64,000 nucleotides of DNA from Fredinandcohnia onubensis (GTDB lineage: Bacteria; Bacillota; Bacilli; Bacillales; Bacillaceae_L), in assembly GCF_002734215.1 (NCBI RefSeq), contig NZ_NSEB01000003.1:140639-204638 (forward strand). The letters run 5' to 3'. Position 1 is the stretch's first letter, and the number at the start of each line of letters is the position of its first letter. Both the position numbers and the translations under genes were made by a program. A model generated the notes under the pieces. The model had not been told where the DNA came from. It worked only from the letters and a program-made list of their open reading frames with translations, and ran no database searches. Positions 44,697 to 53,004 of the stretch are shown piece by piece.

Positions 44697-46412
44697 ATGA
44701 TAAAAAAGAGTCTTCATAAAAAATTATTGGTCATTATGCTTGTTGCAGTTATTGTTCCATATGTTGTGTCTAATATTATGACCTATCATTCTTCTACTGA
44801 AGCGATTGAGGACCAACTTATAGAAAATAACCGTTCATTAATTGAATCGGGAATTCTTAATATTTCTGCCTATTTGGAGAAGCTTGATCAGCTTTCACTT
44901 ACATGGCTATATGACGAAACCCTTTTAGAAAGTCTCAACACGACTAATTTCAGTATTCCGCAAAGGAATCAGGTGGAGTACGAAATGAAAAACCTGCTAT
45001 ATATGAATCCGGATGTCATGAGAATTGAATACCATTCTAATACAGCCGGTGAGACCTTTTTTACTGAAAGATTACGTTTTTCATCGGAATCGAATCCTAC
45101 GACTCCGATTGGGGACCGCTTAAAAGACACCTATCGCGTGATGGAAGTTAAAGAATATGAGGGAGTACCAACCCTTATCATTCATCGAAAAATCGTGGAA
45201 CCTCCTAAACCCGAACCATTAGGTTATTTAACCATTTATACGTCAACAAGAGAACTGGACTTACTTTTAAAGAGACTTAGCACAAATGAGGAAGAAATTT
45301 TGCTGTTTTTAGAAAGTAAATCGATTTCATCCTATTCGAATACTTTGAAAGAAACCAACCAACTGCAATCCATTTATAAAAAAGGGGAATTACAGCAATT
45401 CCAATCATTTACATTAGGTGATGAAAAAGGAGCTTTATTCAGTGAAACAGGTAATATTGGAGATATGTCGTTGACGCTTCTGAAGTTTATCCCAAGTTCA
45501 ATGATTACGGGAAAAGCAACCGAGTCAATTCGAAATATTACATTCATACAGGTGATTATGTTAGTATTGCTAGCAATCATGCTTTATTTTGTTTCGTTTT
45601 CCATCATTCAACCAATTAAAAGATTAATTAAAAATATCGCCTCCATTGAAAAGGGAGACTTCCATATTGCACAAGTGGTTGAACCTCAGCGTGAGGATGA
45701 ATTAGGACAGCTTGAAAAAAGATTTGTAGAAATGACAAATCGTCTAAATCAGTTGATTACAAAGGAGCTGCGTCTCCAAATTGAAATGAAGACAGCTCAA
45801 TTAAAAATGCTGCAGGCTCAGATCAATCCACATTTTTTATACAACACACTTCAATCAATTGGCACAATTGCATTAAAGCAAAATGCGCCTGACGTATATG
45901 AGAGATTACTTTCATTAAGCTCCATTTTTAGGTATAGCATGGACTTAAAAACACGAACTGTTCCACTTAATAATGAAATTCAGCATACAAAAGAATACCT
46001 GTATCTACAGACAGGAAGATTTAAGGACAGACTACATTATGAAGTGAATTGTACGGAAGAAAGCCTGAAAGTCGATGTTCCTAAAATGATTCTTCAACCA
46101 ATAGTCGAAAACAGCATCATCCATGGTGTTGAAAAGGGCAACCGTTCAGTACTTATAAAAATTGAGGGTTACATTTCAGAGGAAAGCTTAATTTTAAAAA
46201 TCATGGATAATGGACAAGGTTTTTCTCAGGAAAAAATTGAAGAAATTCGCGAACAGTATTCGAATGGGCAAATGCAAGCCAATTCGTCTAGCGGAATCGG
46301 TTTATTAAATGTTCTACTCCGTCTCCATTTTGAGTATGGAGAATCCTTCAAATGGGACATAAACAGTATTCCTTTAAAAGAAACCACCATACAGTTCGTT
46401 ATACCAAAATAG
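44697..46412 (+). CDS. YesM-type sensor histidine kinase
   Basis: A 571-residue membrane kinase. A transmembrane helix (residues ~8-28) and a second near ~278-300 flank a large extracytoplasmic sensor domain; a HAMP domain (IIQPIKRLIKNIASIEKG) follows. The phosphoacceptor is His379 in QINPHFLYNTLQSIG (His_kinase family of YesM/LytS type), with an ATPase domain (DNGQGFS, SSGIGLLNV) at the end. With the next gene it forms a two-component system likely sensing oligosaccharides or the loaded binding protein (inference). Confidence 0.92.
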   Translation: MIKKSLHKKLLVIMLVAVIVPYVVSNIMTYHSSTEAIEDQLIENNRSLIESGILNISAYLEKLDQLSLTWLYDETLLESLNTTNFSIPQRNQVEYEMKNLLYMNPDVMRIEYHSNTAGETFFTERLRFSSESNPTTPIGDRLKDTYRVMEVKEYEGVPTLIIHRKIVEPPKPEPLGYLTIYTSTRELDLLLKRLSTNEEEILLFLESKSISSYSNTLKETNQLQSIYKKGELQQFQSFTLGDEKGALFSETGNIGDMSLTLLKFIPSSMITGKATESIRNITFIQVIMLVLLAIMLYFVSFSIIQPIKRLIKNIASIEKGDFHIAQVVEPQREDELGQLEKRFVEMTNRLNQLITKELRLQIEMKTAQLKMLQAQINPHFLYNTLQSIGTIALKQNAPDVYERLLSLSSIFRYSMDLKTRTVPLNNEIQHTKEYLYLQTGRFKDRLHYEVNCTEESLKVDVPKMILQPIVENSIIHGVEKGNRSVLIKIEGYISEESLILKIMDNGQGFSQEKIEEIREQYSNGQMQANSSSGIGLLNVLLRLHFEYGESFKWDINSIPLKETTIQFVIPK

Positions 46413-46467
46413 GGATACTCAGGACAGGCTCATTGTCCCGGCTTACTGCGAAGAGGGGGAGATTATA

Positions 46468-47214
46468 GTGAAGGTGTTAATTGTTGATGACGAGGAGCAT
46501 GTTCGGGAAGCGATTGAGTACTTGGTGGATTGGGAAAAATTTAAGATTAAGGACCGCTTTTTTGCAGGCAGTGTGGATGAGGCAGAAGAAATTATTAAGG
46601 CACATAAACCCGAAATTCTTTTATGTGATATGAAAATGCCTGAAAAAAGTGGAGTTGACCTTATCGAAAGTGTGAAACTGGCTCACCGCGATATGCAAAT
46701 CATTGTAATTAGTGGTCATGATGATTTTGAGTATATGAGAGCAGTCATTCAAGCGAAGGCAGTGGACTATATCTTAAAACCAATTCGCAAACAGGAGCTA
46801 GAAGATGCCATAGAATCAGCAGTGAAAAACTGGAAGGAGTTATCACTATCAAAGGAATGGCTTGAACTCGTAGATCGAGAAAAGTCTGAGATGAAGAAAA
46901 CTGATGTCATACAGGAAATCAAAACCTACATCGATCATCATTTTAAGGAGAAGATTACGCTTGATTTGCTAGCGAAATCCTTCTATGTGACACCTCAATA
47001 TATTTCAGGTCGGTTTAAAGAGAAGTTTGGCATGACGGTGATTGATTACGTAACGTCCTTAAAAATTAAAAATGCAAAATACCTTTTACTTGAGACTGAT
47101 ATGCCAGTCATCGAAATAGCCTACGAACTCGGATTCAGTAATGAGAATTATTTTAGTAAGGTGTTTAAAAAATATGAAGGCCTATCCCCGAAAAATTTCA
47201 GAGAAAACAAATGA
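46468..47214 (+). CDS. YesN-type response regulator with AraC DNA-binding domain
   Basis: A 248-residue regulator. The receiver domain has phosphoacceptor Asp54 in LLCDMKMPEKSG and the Lys in YILKPIRK. The C-terminal AraC/XylS domain has two HTHs (LLAKSFYVTPQYISGRFKEKFG and PVIEIAYELGFSNENYFSKVFKK). The GTG start at 46468 has GAGGGGGA upstream. It probably activates the sugar ABC operon directly downstream. Confidence 0.93.
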   Translation: MKVLIVDDEEHVREAIEYLVDWEKFKIKDRFFAGSVDEAEEIIKAHKPEILLCDMKMPEKSGVDLIESVKLAHRDMQIIVISGHDDFEYMRAVIQAKAVDYILKPIRKQELEDAIESAVKNWKELSLSKEWLELVDREKSEMKKTDVIQEIKTYIDHHFKEKITLDLLAKSFYVTPQYISGRFKEKFGMTVIDYVTSLKIKNAKYLLLETDMPVIEIAYELGFSNENYFSKVFKKYEGLSPKNFRENK

Positions 47215-47243
47215 AAGTGAGTACAATGTGACTCACTTTTTAT
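47214..47243 (+). terminator. Terminator of the response regulator gene
   Basis: AAAGTGAGT (47214-47222) and ACTCACTTT (47231-47239) form a perfect 9-bp stem followed by TTATT. Confidence 0.8.
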
Positions 47244-47279
47244 TGTATAAAATATTACCCGTTCACATGAAAATATGAC

Positions 47280-47295
47280 ATGTAAGCGCGTGCAA
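47280..47295 (+). promoter_or_regulatory. Candidate cre (CcpA) site upstream of sugar-binding protein gene
   Basis: ATGTAAGCGCGTGCAA fits 14 of 16 positions of the loose cre consensus WTGNNARCGNWWWCAW. It lies 50 bp before the binding-protein start, just upstream of a possible -10 (TAAGAT, 47304-47309). This would give catabolite repression. Confidence 0.55.
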
Positions 47296-47344
47296 AATAA
47301 GGGTAAGATGGACTTGTAACCTAATCAAAGGAGGAACAATTGCA

Positions 47345-48616
47345 ATGAAAAAGAAAGCGTTAGCACTTATGATGATACTTGTTATGCTTGTAGCCGCAGC
47401 TTGCGGAACTGGCGAAGATAAAACAGAGAAAGAAAGCACAGGAGGAGAAAAAGAAGGACAAGTAACCCTTAATCTCCTACAATTCAAAACTGAAATCGTT
47501 GATCAAGTTAAACAAATGGCTGAGGATTACACAAAAGAAAATCCAAACGTTAAAATCAATGCACAAGTTGTAGACGATTACTCAACATTACGTAAAGCAC
47601 GTTTTGCATCTGGACAAGGTCCTGATATCTTCTTCGTTCGTGGATACACTGACATGGAAGACTGGCAAGAATATTTAACAGACCTTTCAAACGAACCATG
47701 GATTGAACAAGTTTCAGAAGCAGCAAAACCAGGTATGACAATCGATGGAAAAATGTATGGCTTCCCAGTTGGTTTAGAGGGATACGGCTTTATCTATAAC
47801 AAAGACTTATTTAAACAAGCGGGAATTACAGAAGTTCCAACAACACTTACTGAGTTAAAAGAAGTAAACGAAAAATTAAAAGCAGCTGGAATCAAATCCT
47901 TCAGTGAAGGCTACAAAGAAGATTGGGTATTAGGATTACACTTATTTAACCTACCATTCTCTTCTGTAGAAGATCCAGGAGCATTTGCTTCACAGTTAAA
48001 ATCAGGTGAAACAACTTTAAGTGAAAATCCTTATATGGACAGCTTCTTTGATGTATTAGATATGACAGTAGATTACGGAGAAGGTGTAAATTCAATCGGT
48101 ATTGACTACACTCGCCAATTATCAAGCTTCACATCAGGTAAATCTGCAATGATGCAACAAGGTGTTTGGACATATGCTTCAATCATGGAAGCAAACCCTG
48201 ACTTCGACTTCGGTATGTTTGCCATTCCGATGAGCGAAGACCCAGCAGAAACAAGATTACCAGTTGACGTTCCAGCTTACTACGGCGTAAATAAAGACAG
48301 CAAGCATGTAGACGAAGCAAAGAAATTCTTAACATGGTTACATGATAATGGACAAAAATATCTAGTGGATTCATTTAACTTTATCCCAGCATTTGACGAT
48401 GTTGAAGCACCAGAATCATTAGGGCCATTAGCTGCTGACTTATTGAAGTATTCAAAAGACAATCAAACAATGCCGTGGGCAATGAATTACTGGCCATCAG
48501 GTCTTGATACAGAATATGCGGCTGCTCTTCAAGCGTATGTTGCAGACCAAGCAACAAAAGAAGAAACGATTGAAGCATTACAAAAAATCGTTGATGAGCG
48601 TATGAAAGCTAAGTAA
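47345..48616 (+). CDS. sugar ABC transporter substrate-binding lipoprotein
   Basis: A 423-residue extracellular solute-binding protein of the MalE type. The signal peptide ends in the lipobox LVAAAC, with Cys20 lipidated. The mature protein has KEGQVTLNLLQFKTE, QGPDIFFVRG and the conserved YGFPVGLEGYGFIYNKDLF segment. Beside two permeases and an oligo-1,6-glucosidase it probably binds isomaltose-, maltose- or trehalose-type oligosaccharides. No ATPase gene is present; a shared MsmX-like ATPase elsewhere is likely, as in B. subtilis. Confidence 0.9.
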   Translation: MKKKALALMMILVMLVAAACGTGEDKTEKESTGGEKEGQVTLNLLQFKTEIVDQVKQMAEDYTKENPNVKINAQVVDDYSTLRKARFASGQGPDIFFVRGYTDMEDWQEYLTDLSNEPWIEQVSEAAKPGMTIDGKMYGFPVGLEGYGFIYNKDLFKQAGITEVPTTLTELKEVNEKLKAAGIKSFSEGYKEDWVLGLHLFNLPFSSVEDPGAFASQLKSGETTLSENPYMDSFFDVLDMTVDYGEGVNSIGIDYTRQLSSFTSGKSAMMQQGVWTYASIMEANPDFDFGMFAIPMSEDPAETRLPVDVPAYYGVNKDSKHVDEAKKFLTWLHDNGQKYLVDSFNFIPAFDDVEAPESLGPLAADLLKYSKDNQTMPWAMNYWPSGLDTEYAAALQAYVADQATKEETIEALQKIVDERMKAK

Positions 48617-48628
48617 GTAATCAAACAA

Positions 48629-48671
48629 ATCACCTTCTATTCCCGATACTCAAGATTAGAAGGTGATTTCT
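48629..48671 (+). terminator. Stem-loop between binding protein and permease genes
   Basis: ATCACCTTCTA (48629-48639) and TAGAAGGTGAT (48657-48667) form a perfect 11-bp stem. The T-run is weak, so it probably acts as an attenuator or 3' mRNA stabiliser giving more binding protein than permease. Confidence 0.65.
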
Positions 48672-48696
48672 TATTAGAATGAAGGGGGTTGTAACA

Positions 48697-49626
48697 GTGA
48701 GTTATTCATTAACAAATGAAAGAATGGAAGTTGAGGCTACTGTTAAACCAAAAAAGAACAAATGGAAAAAGACATTAACCTATATCGCGTTTGTCCTTCC
48801 AGCTTTATTGTTTTTTACATTAGTGATTGTGATCCCGTTTTCTCAAGCGATTGTGTATTCATTCCAGGATTGGAACGGAATCAGTTCTGAGACAAAATGG
48901 GTAGGTTTACAAAACTATATAAATCTATTTTCAGATGCAGGATTTATTTCATCATTGGTTGTAACCATAAAATTCGTACTAGCGATTGTTATTGTTACAA
49001 ATATTATTGGTTTTTCTTTAGCAATAGTTTTAAATAAAGCATTAAAATCACGAAATATCTTGCGTACCTTTTTCTTTTTACCGAATGTAATAGGTTCTCT
49101 TATTATCGGATTCATTTGGCAATTTATTTTTACAGAAGTGTTTGCTCAAGTTTTTGAAAAAACAGGGATTGAAATCTTTGGAATTAACTGGCTTACACTA
49201 CCAAACTATGCATTTTATGCGTTAGTGCTCGTATTCTCTTGGTCATTCTCAGGATATTTAATGATCATTTATCTAGCAGCTTTACAAGGTGTACCAAAGG
49301 AACTTATTGAATCATCCTATATTGATGGGGCAGGTCCATGGGCTAGATTACGCTACGTTGTTGCACCGCTAATTATGCCTGCCATTACAATTTCAACATT
49401 CCTATCAGCTTCAGAGGCTTTTAAAATGTTCGATATGAACCTATCGTTAACAAATGGTGGACCTTTTAACACAACTGAAATGCTAGCTCTACAAATCTAT
49501 CAAGAAGCATTTGTAAATAACCAATATGGATATGGCTCAGCACAGGCTGTTGCATTCTTCGTAATCGTTGCGGGAATAACCCTTGCACAAGTTGCCGTCC
49601 TTAAACGAAAAGAGGTTGATTTTTAA
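48697..49626 (+). CDS. sugar ABC transporter permease (MalF-type)
   Basis: A 309-residue inner-membrane permease with about six helices and the EAA loop SSYIDGAGPWARLRYVVAPLI that contacts the ATPase. The GTG at 48697 has AAGGGGG 8 nt upstream and is preferred over the ATG at 48679, which overlaps that ribosome site. It overlaps the next permease gene by one base (TAATG). Confidence 0.9.
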   Translation: MSYSLTNERMEVEATVKPKKNKWKKTLTYIAFVLPALLFFTLVIVIPFSQAIVYSFQDWNGISSETKWVGLQNYINLFSDAGFISSLVVTIKFVLAIVIVTNIIGFSLAIVLNKALKSRNILRTFFFLPNVIGSLIIGFIWQFIFTEVFAQVFEKTGIEIFGINWLTLPNYAFYALVLVFSWSFSGYLMIIYLAALQGVPKELIESSYIDGAGPWARLRYVVAPLIMPAITISTFLSASEAFKMFDMNLSLTNGGPFNTTEMLALQIYQEAFVNNQYGYGSAQAVAFFVIVAGITLAQVAVLKRKEVDF

Positions 49627-50456
49627 TGAAGGAGAAATATGGCATAAAGAAATTTGTTGCAGAAATTATCATGATCGCCTTGGCACTTCTTTTTATAAGT
49701 CCATTATATCTTGTCATTGTCAACGCGTTTAAGGGTTATGATGAGGTATTAACGTCTACAGCTGCTTTACCTAAAGCATTTAATTTTGATAATTTCGTTA
49801 CCGTTTGGGAGCAACTCAATTTCCCAGTTGTCTTTATGAACACAGCAATTATTACGGTAGTTAGTGTGGCCGGTATTCTATTAATTAGTTCAATGGCGGC
49901 ACATCGACTTGTACGTTCACCAGGTAAAGTAAGTAATATTATCTTCTTTCTAATTGTGTCTGCAATGATTATTCCATTCCAGACAATGATGATTCCACTT
50001 GTAAAAGTGGCGAGTAATTTTAACATGATTGATAGTATTCCAGGATTAATCTTGATGTATTTTGGATTTGGGGTACCACTAGCAGTCTTCTTATACCATG
50101 GCTTTATTAAAGGAATCCCAGTGGAACTTGAGGAAGCGGCAGCTATTGATGGAGCTGGACCATTCCGTACATTCTTCCGAATCGTGTTTCCTTTATTAAC
50201 ACCAATAACTGTAACAATCGGTATTCTGCACACATTATGGATTTGGAATGACTTTTTACTTCCATACTTGATGTTAGGGTCACCTGAAAAACAAACCATT
50301 TCACTAGCTTCATATATTTACTTTGGTCAGTATATGACGCAATGGAACTACGCATTAGCAGCATTAACATTAGCAATCATTCCGGTAATTATCTTGTATT
50401 TATTCCTGCAACGATTCATTATCGAAGGAATTGCAGCAGGTGCGGTAAAAGGTTAA
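49626..50456 (+). CDS. sugar ABC transporter permease (MalG-type)
   Basis: A 276-residue permease with about six helices and the EAA loop EEAAAIDGAGPFRTFFRIVFPLL. It pairs with the preceding MalF-type protein. It ends IIEGIAAGAVKG, the usual C-terminus of CUT1-family MalG-like permeases. It is followed 75 bp later by the glucosidase gene. Confidence 0.92.
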   Translation: MKEKYGIKKFVAEIIMIALALLFISPLYLVIVNAFKGYDEVLTSTAALPKAFNFDNFVTVWEQLNFPVVFMNTAIITVVSVAGILLISSMAAHRLVRSPGKVSNIIFFLIVSAMIIPFQTMMIPLVKVASNFNMIDSIPGLILMYFGFGVPLAVFLYHGFIKGIPVELEEAAAIDGAGPFRTFFRIVFPLLTPITVTIGILHTLWIWNDFLLPYLMLGSPEKQTISLASYIYFGQYMTQWNYALAALTLAIIPVIILYLFLQRFIIEGIAAGAVKG

Positions 50457-50531
50457 ACCTAACAGCTCATTTGCCCTCAATAGCAGATGAACTTCTATTT
50501 CAAAAAAGTGGATTAAAGGGGAGTAATAGAA

Positions 50532-52229
50532 ATGGAACGGAAATGGTGGAAGGAATCAGTCGTTTATCAGGTTTATCCACGAAGCTTTAAAGATAGTAAT
50601 GGGGACGGTATCGGTGATTTACAGGGGATGATTTCAAAATTAGATTATTTGAAAGAACTGGGGATTGATGTAATTTGGTTATCTCCTGTCTATAAATCAC
50701 CAAATGATGATAATGGCTATGACATTAGCGACTATCAGGATATTATGGACGAGTTCGGAAATATGGCGGATTGGGAACAACTGATCACAGAAATGCACAA
50801 TCGCGATATGAAGCTTGTTATGGACCTTGTCGTTAACCATACTTCTGATGAACATCCATGGTTTGTGGAAGCACGAAGCGGTAAGGACAATCCATATCGA
50901 GATTATTATGTTTGGAAAAAAGGCAAAGACGGTCAGGAGCCAAATAACTGGGTTTCATTTTTTAGCGGGCCGGCTTGGGAGTATGATGAAAAATCAGACG
51001 AGTACTTCTTACACTTATTTTCAAGAAAACAACCAGATTTGAATTGGGAAAATCCGGAAATGCGTCAAGATATCTATAACATGATGACTTGGTGGCTTGA
51101 AAAAGGTGTTGATGGATTCCGAATGGATGTCATCAATCTCCTTTCAAAAACCGAGGGATTACCCGATGCAAAAGTAACGACAAATAGCCGCTACCAATGG
51201 GGTGGAGAGCACTTTGCAAACGGTCCGAAAATCATGGACTACCTAACTGAAATGAGACAAGAGGTTTTTGATAAATATGATATTATGACCGTTGGTGAAA
51301 CACAGTTTGTTTCAACTGATGATGCGATTCGTTATACAAATGAGGAAACAGGCGTAATGAGCATGCTTTTTCAATTTGAGCACATGGGAATTGATAAGTC
51401 AAAAGCGGGTGGAAATTTAGGTAAATGGAAGATCAACCGTGACTGGAAGCTAACAGAATTAAAGCAAATCATGTCTAGATGGCAAAAGGACTTAGAAGGT
51501 AAGGGATGGAATTCTCTTTATCTTGAAAACCATGACCAGCCAAGATCTGTTTCACGCTTTGGTGATACAAAGGAGTATCACAAAGAAAGTGCGAAAATGC
51601 TTGCGACTTGGCTCCATATGATGCAAGGGACTCCATTTGTCTATCAAGGACAGGAATTAGGTATGACAAACGTATCCTTCGACTCAATTGATGATTATAA
51701 AGATATTGAAATCCATAATTTTTATAAGGATCAAATAGAGCAAGATAATTTTACGAAGGAAGAAATCATGGATGCAATTCATTTCCGTGGGCGTGATAAT
51801 GCGAGAACCCCAATGCAATGGGATGATTCCGAAAATGCAGGATTCACAACAGGCACTCCGTGGATTAAAGTAAATCCAAATTTCAAAGACATCAATGTTC
51901 AAAAAGAAATGGCAGATCAAGATTCCGTTTATCATTACTATAAGAAACTCATTGGTCTTCGTAAAAATAACCCAATTATGGTGTACGGTTCATACGAGTT
52001 AATTTTAGAAGAAAATGAACAAATTTACGCATATACACGTACATTAGGAAATGAAACATTACTTGTCATTACAAACTTTACAAAAGAAACACCACTATTT
52101 ACTCTACCAAAAACGATTCAATACAAATCCAAAGAACTCATAATCAGCAACTACCCAAGAGAATCTAAGGATGAAATTGAAACAATCGAACTAAAACCAT
52201 ATGAAGCAATCGTATACAAACTCTCATAA
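50532..52229 (+). CDS. malL: oligo-1,6-glucosidase (GH13 family)
   Basis: A 565-residue cytoplasmic GH13 enzyme. Catalytic residues are Asp199 (GFRMDVIN), Glu256 (VGETQF) and Asp335 (ENHDQPR); DLVVNHTSDEH and the calcium-type loop DSNGDGIGDL are also visible. Val200 right after the nucleophile is the residue associated with alpha-1,6 specificity in this family, so it probably cleaves isomaltose or panose taken up by the linked ABC transporter. Trehalose-6-phosphate hydrolase is less likely because no PTS gene is nearby. The symbol is assigned by similarity. Confidence 0.85.
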   Translation: MERKWWKESVVYQVYPRSFKDSNGDGIGDLQGMISKLDYLKELGIDVIWLSPVYKSPNDDNGYDISDYQDIMDEFGNMADWEQLITEMHNRDMKLVMDLVVNHTSDEHPWFVEARSGKDNPYRDYYVWKKGKDGQEPNNWVSFFSGPAWEYDEKSDEYFLHLFSRKQPDLNWENPEMRQDIYNMMTWWLEKGVDGFRMDVINLLSKTEGLPDAKVTTNSRYQWGGEHFANGPKIMDYLTEMRQEVFDKYDIMTVGETQFVSTDDAIRYTNEETGVMSMLFQFEHMGIDKSKAGGNLGKWKINRDWKLTELKQIMSRWQKDLEGKGWNSLYLENHDQPRSVSRFGDTKEYHKESAKMLATWLHMMQGTPFVYQGQELGMTNVSFDSIDDYKDIEIHNFYKDQIEQDNFTKEEIMDAIHFRGRDNARTPMQWDDSENAGFTTGTPWIKVNPNFKDINVQKEMADQDSVYHYYKKLIGLRKNNPIMVYGSYELILEENEQIYAYTRTLGNETLLVITNFTKETPLFTLPKTIQYKSKELIISNYPRESKDEIETIELKPYEAIVYKLS

Positions 52230-52232
52230 AAA

Positions 52233-52260
52233 ACGAGTCACTCCGGTGGCTCTTTTTTTG
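52233..52260 (+). terminator. Terminator of the sugar operon
   Basis: GAGTCAC-TCCG-GTGGCTC stem (one G-U pair) followed by TTTTTTT. Confidence 0.85.
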
Positions 52261-52279
52261 TGGAGAAAGTGTCCAAGTC

Positions 52280-52349
52280 TGGGACACAGGGACAGGTCCC
52301 GCGTCCCACCATATTTTTACAGGGACAAGGGACCTGTCCCTCCGTCCCA
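52280..52349. repeat. Dispersed GGGAC/GTCCC repeat, full-length copy
   Basis: Left half 52280-52308 (TGGGACACAGGGAC-AG-GTCCCGCGTCCCA) and right half 52321-52349 are inverted copies of each other around a T-rich centre (CCATATTTTTAC). This is one of the two best copies in the window. Confidence 0.8.
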
Positions 52350-52364
52350 ATCTAGCAGAATGGT

Positions 52365-52760
52365 GGTACTCCAGCAGCATTGGAGTAACATCACAAACCA
52401 GATATTAGGAGGATGATGGTGCTCCAGCTGAATTGGGTATCATCACTAACCAGATATTAGGAGTTTGGTGGTACTCCAGCGGCATTAGAGTACCATCACA
52501 ATCCAGATCTTGGGAGTTTGGTGGTATTCCAGCAGCATTGGAGTATTATCACAAACCAGATATTAGGAGGGTGGTGGTATTCCAGCAGCATTGGAGTATT
52601 ATCACAAACCAGATATTAGGAGGATAATGGCACTCTAGCAGCATTGGAGTATTATCACAAACCAGATATTAGGAGTATGATGGTACTCCAGCCGAATTGG
52701 AGTAACATCACAATTCAGATATTAGGAGGATGATAGTATTCCAGCAGCTTTGCAGTGTCG
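52365..52760. repeat. Palindromic repeat array 4 (53-bp period)
   Basis: Eight elements of the form GGTACTCC-N9-GGAGTACC (25 bp) have arms starting at 52366, 52419, 52471, 52524, 52577, 52630, 52683 and 52736, spaced 52-53 bp. The linkers share ATCACAAACCAGATATTAGG. Open frames through it are repeat by-products. The 52230-53004 gap otherwise holds only the dispersed repeat and the pfl promoter. Confidence 0.9.
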
Positions 52761-52872
52761 CCACCTTCCTATTAATAGGAGATTAATGGCACCCAAGCTG
52801 GTTTGTTTCCCTACGCCCCAATTTTTGACCAAATTTTGATGAAAATATGGCTAAAATGGTAACTCTATTAAT

Positions 52873-52917
52873 TTGTGAAATATTTCACATGACACGAAAC
52901 TAATCCCGTTGTATGAT
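52873..52917 (+). promoter_or_regulatory. pflB promoter with overlapping Fnr and Rex sites
   Basis: TTGTGAA-ATAT-TTCACAT (52873-52890) matches the Rex consensus at 13 of 14 arm positions and contains a perfect Fnr-type box TGTGA-N6-TCACA (52874-52889). TATGAT (52912-52917) follows after 22 nt, putting the box near -42. No -35 hexamer is seen, as expected for an activator-dependent promoter. Confidence 0.8.
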
Positions 52918-53004
52918 TGACTTGTAAGAAAGTTTGTTCAGTACTGAGCAAACTAAGTCTTAATCACAAACATATATTTAACAACCTTTTAATGGAGGTC
53001 ATTG

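Noticed and set aside
52201..52627. Small proteins in the 52.2-52.6 kb gap
   Set aside because: They run through the dispersed repeat and the 53-bp array, with no ribosome site and repeat-derived sequence.
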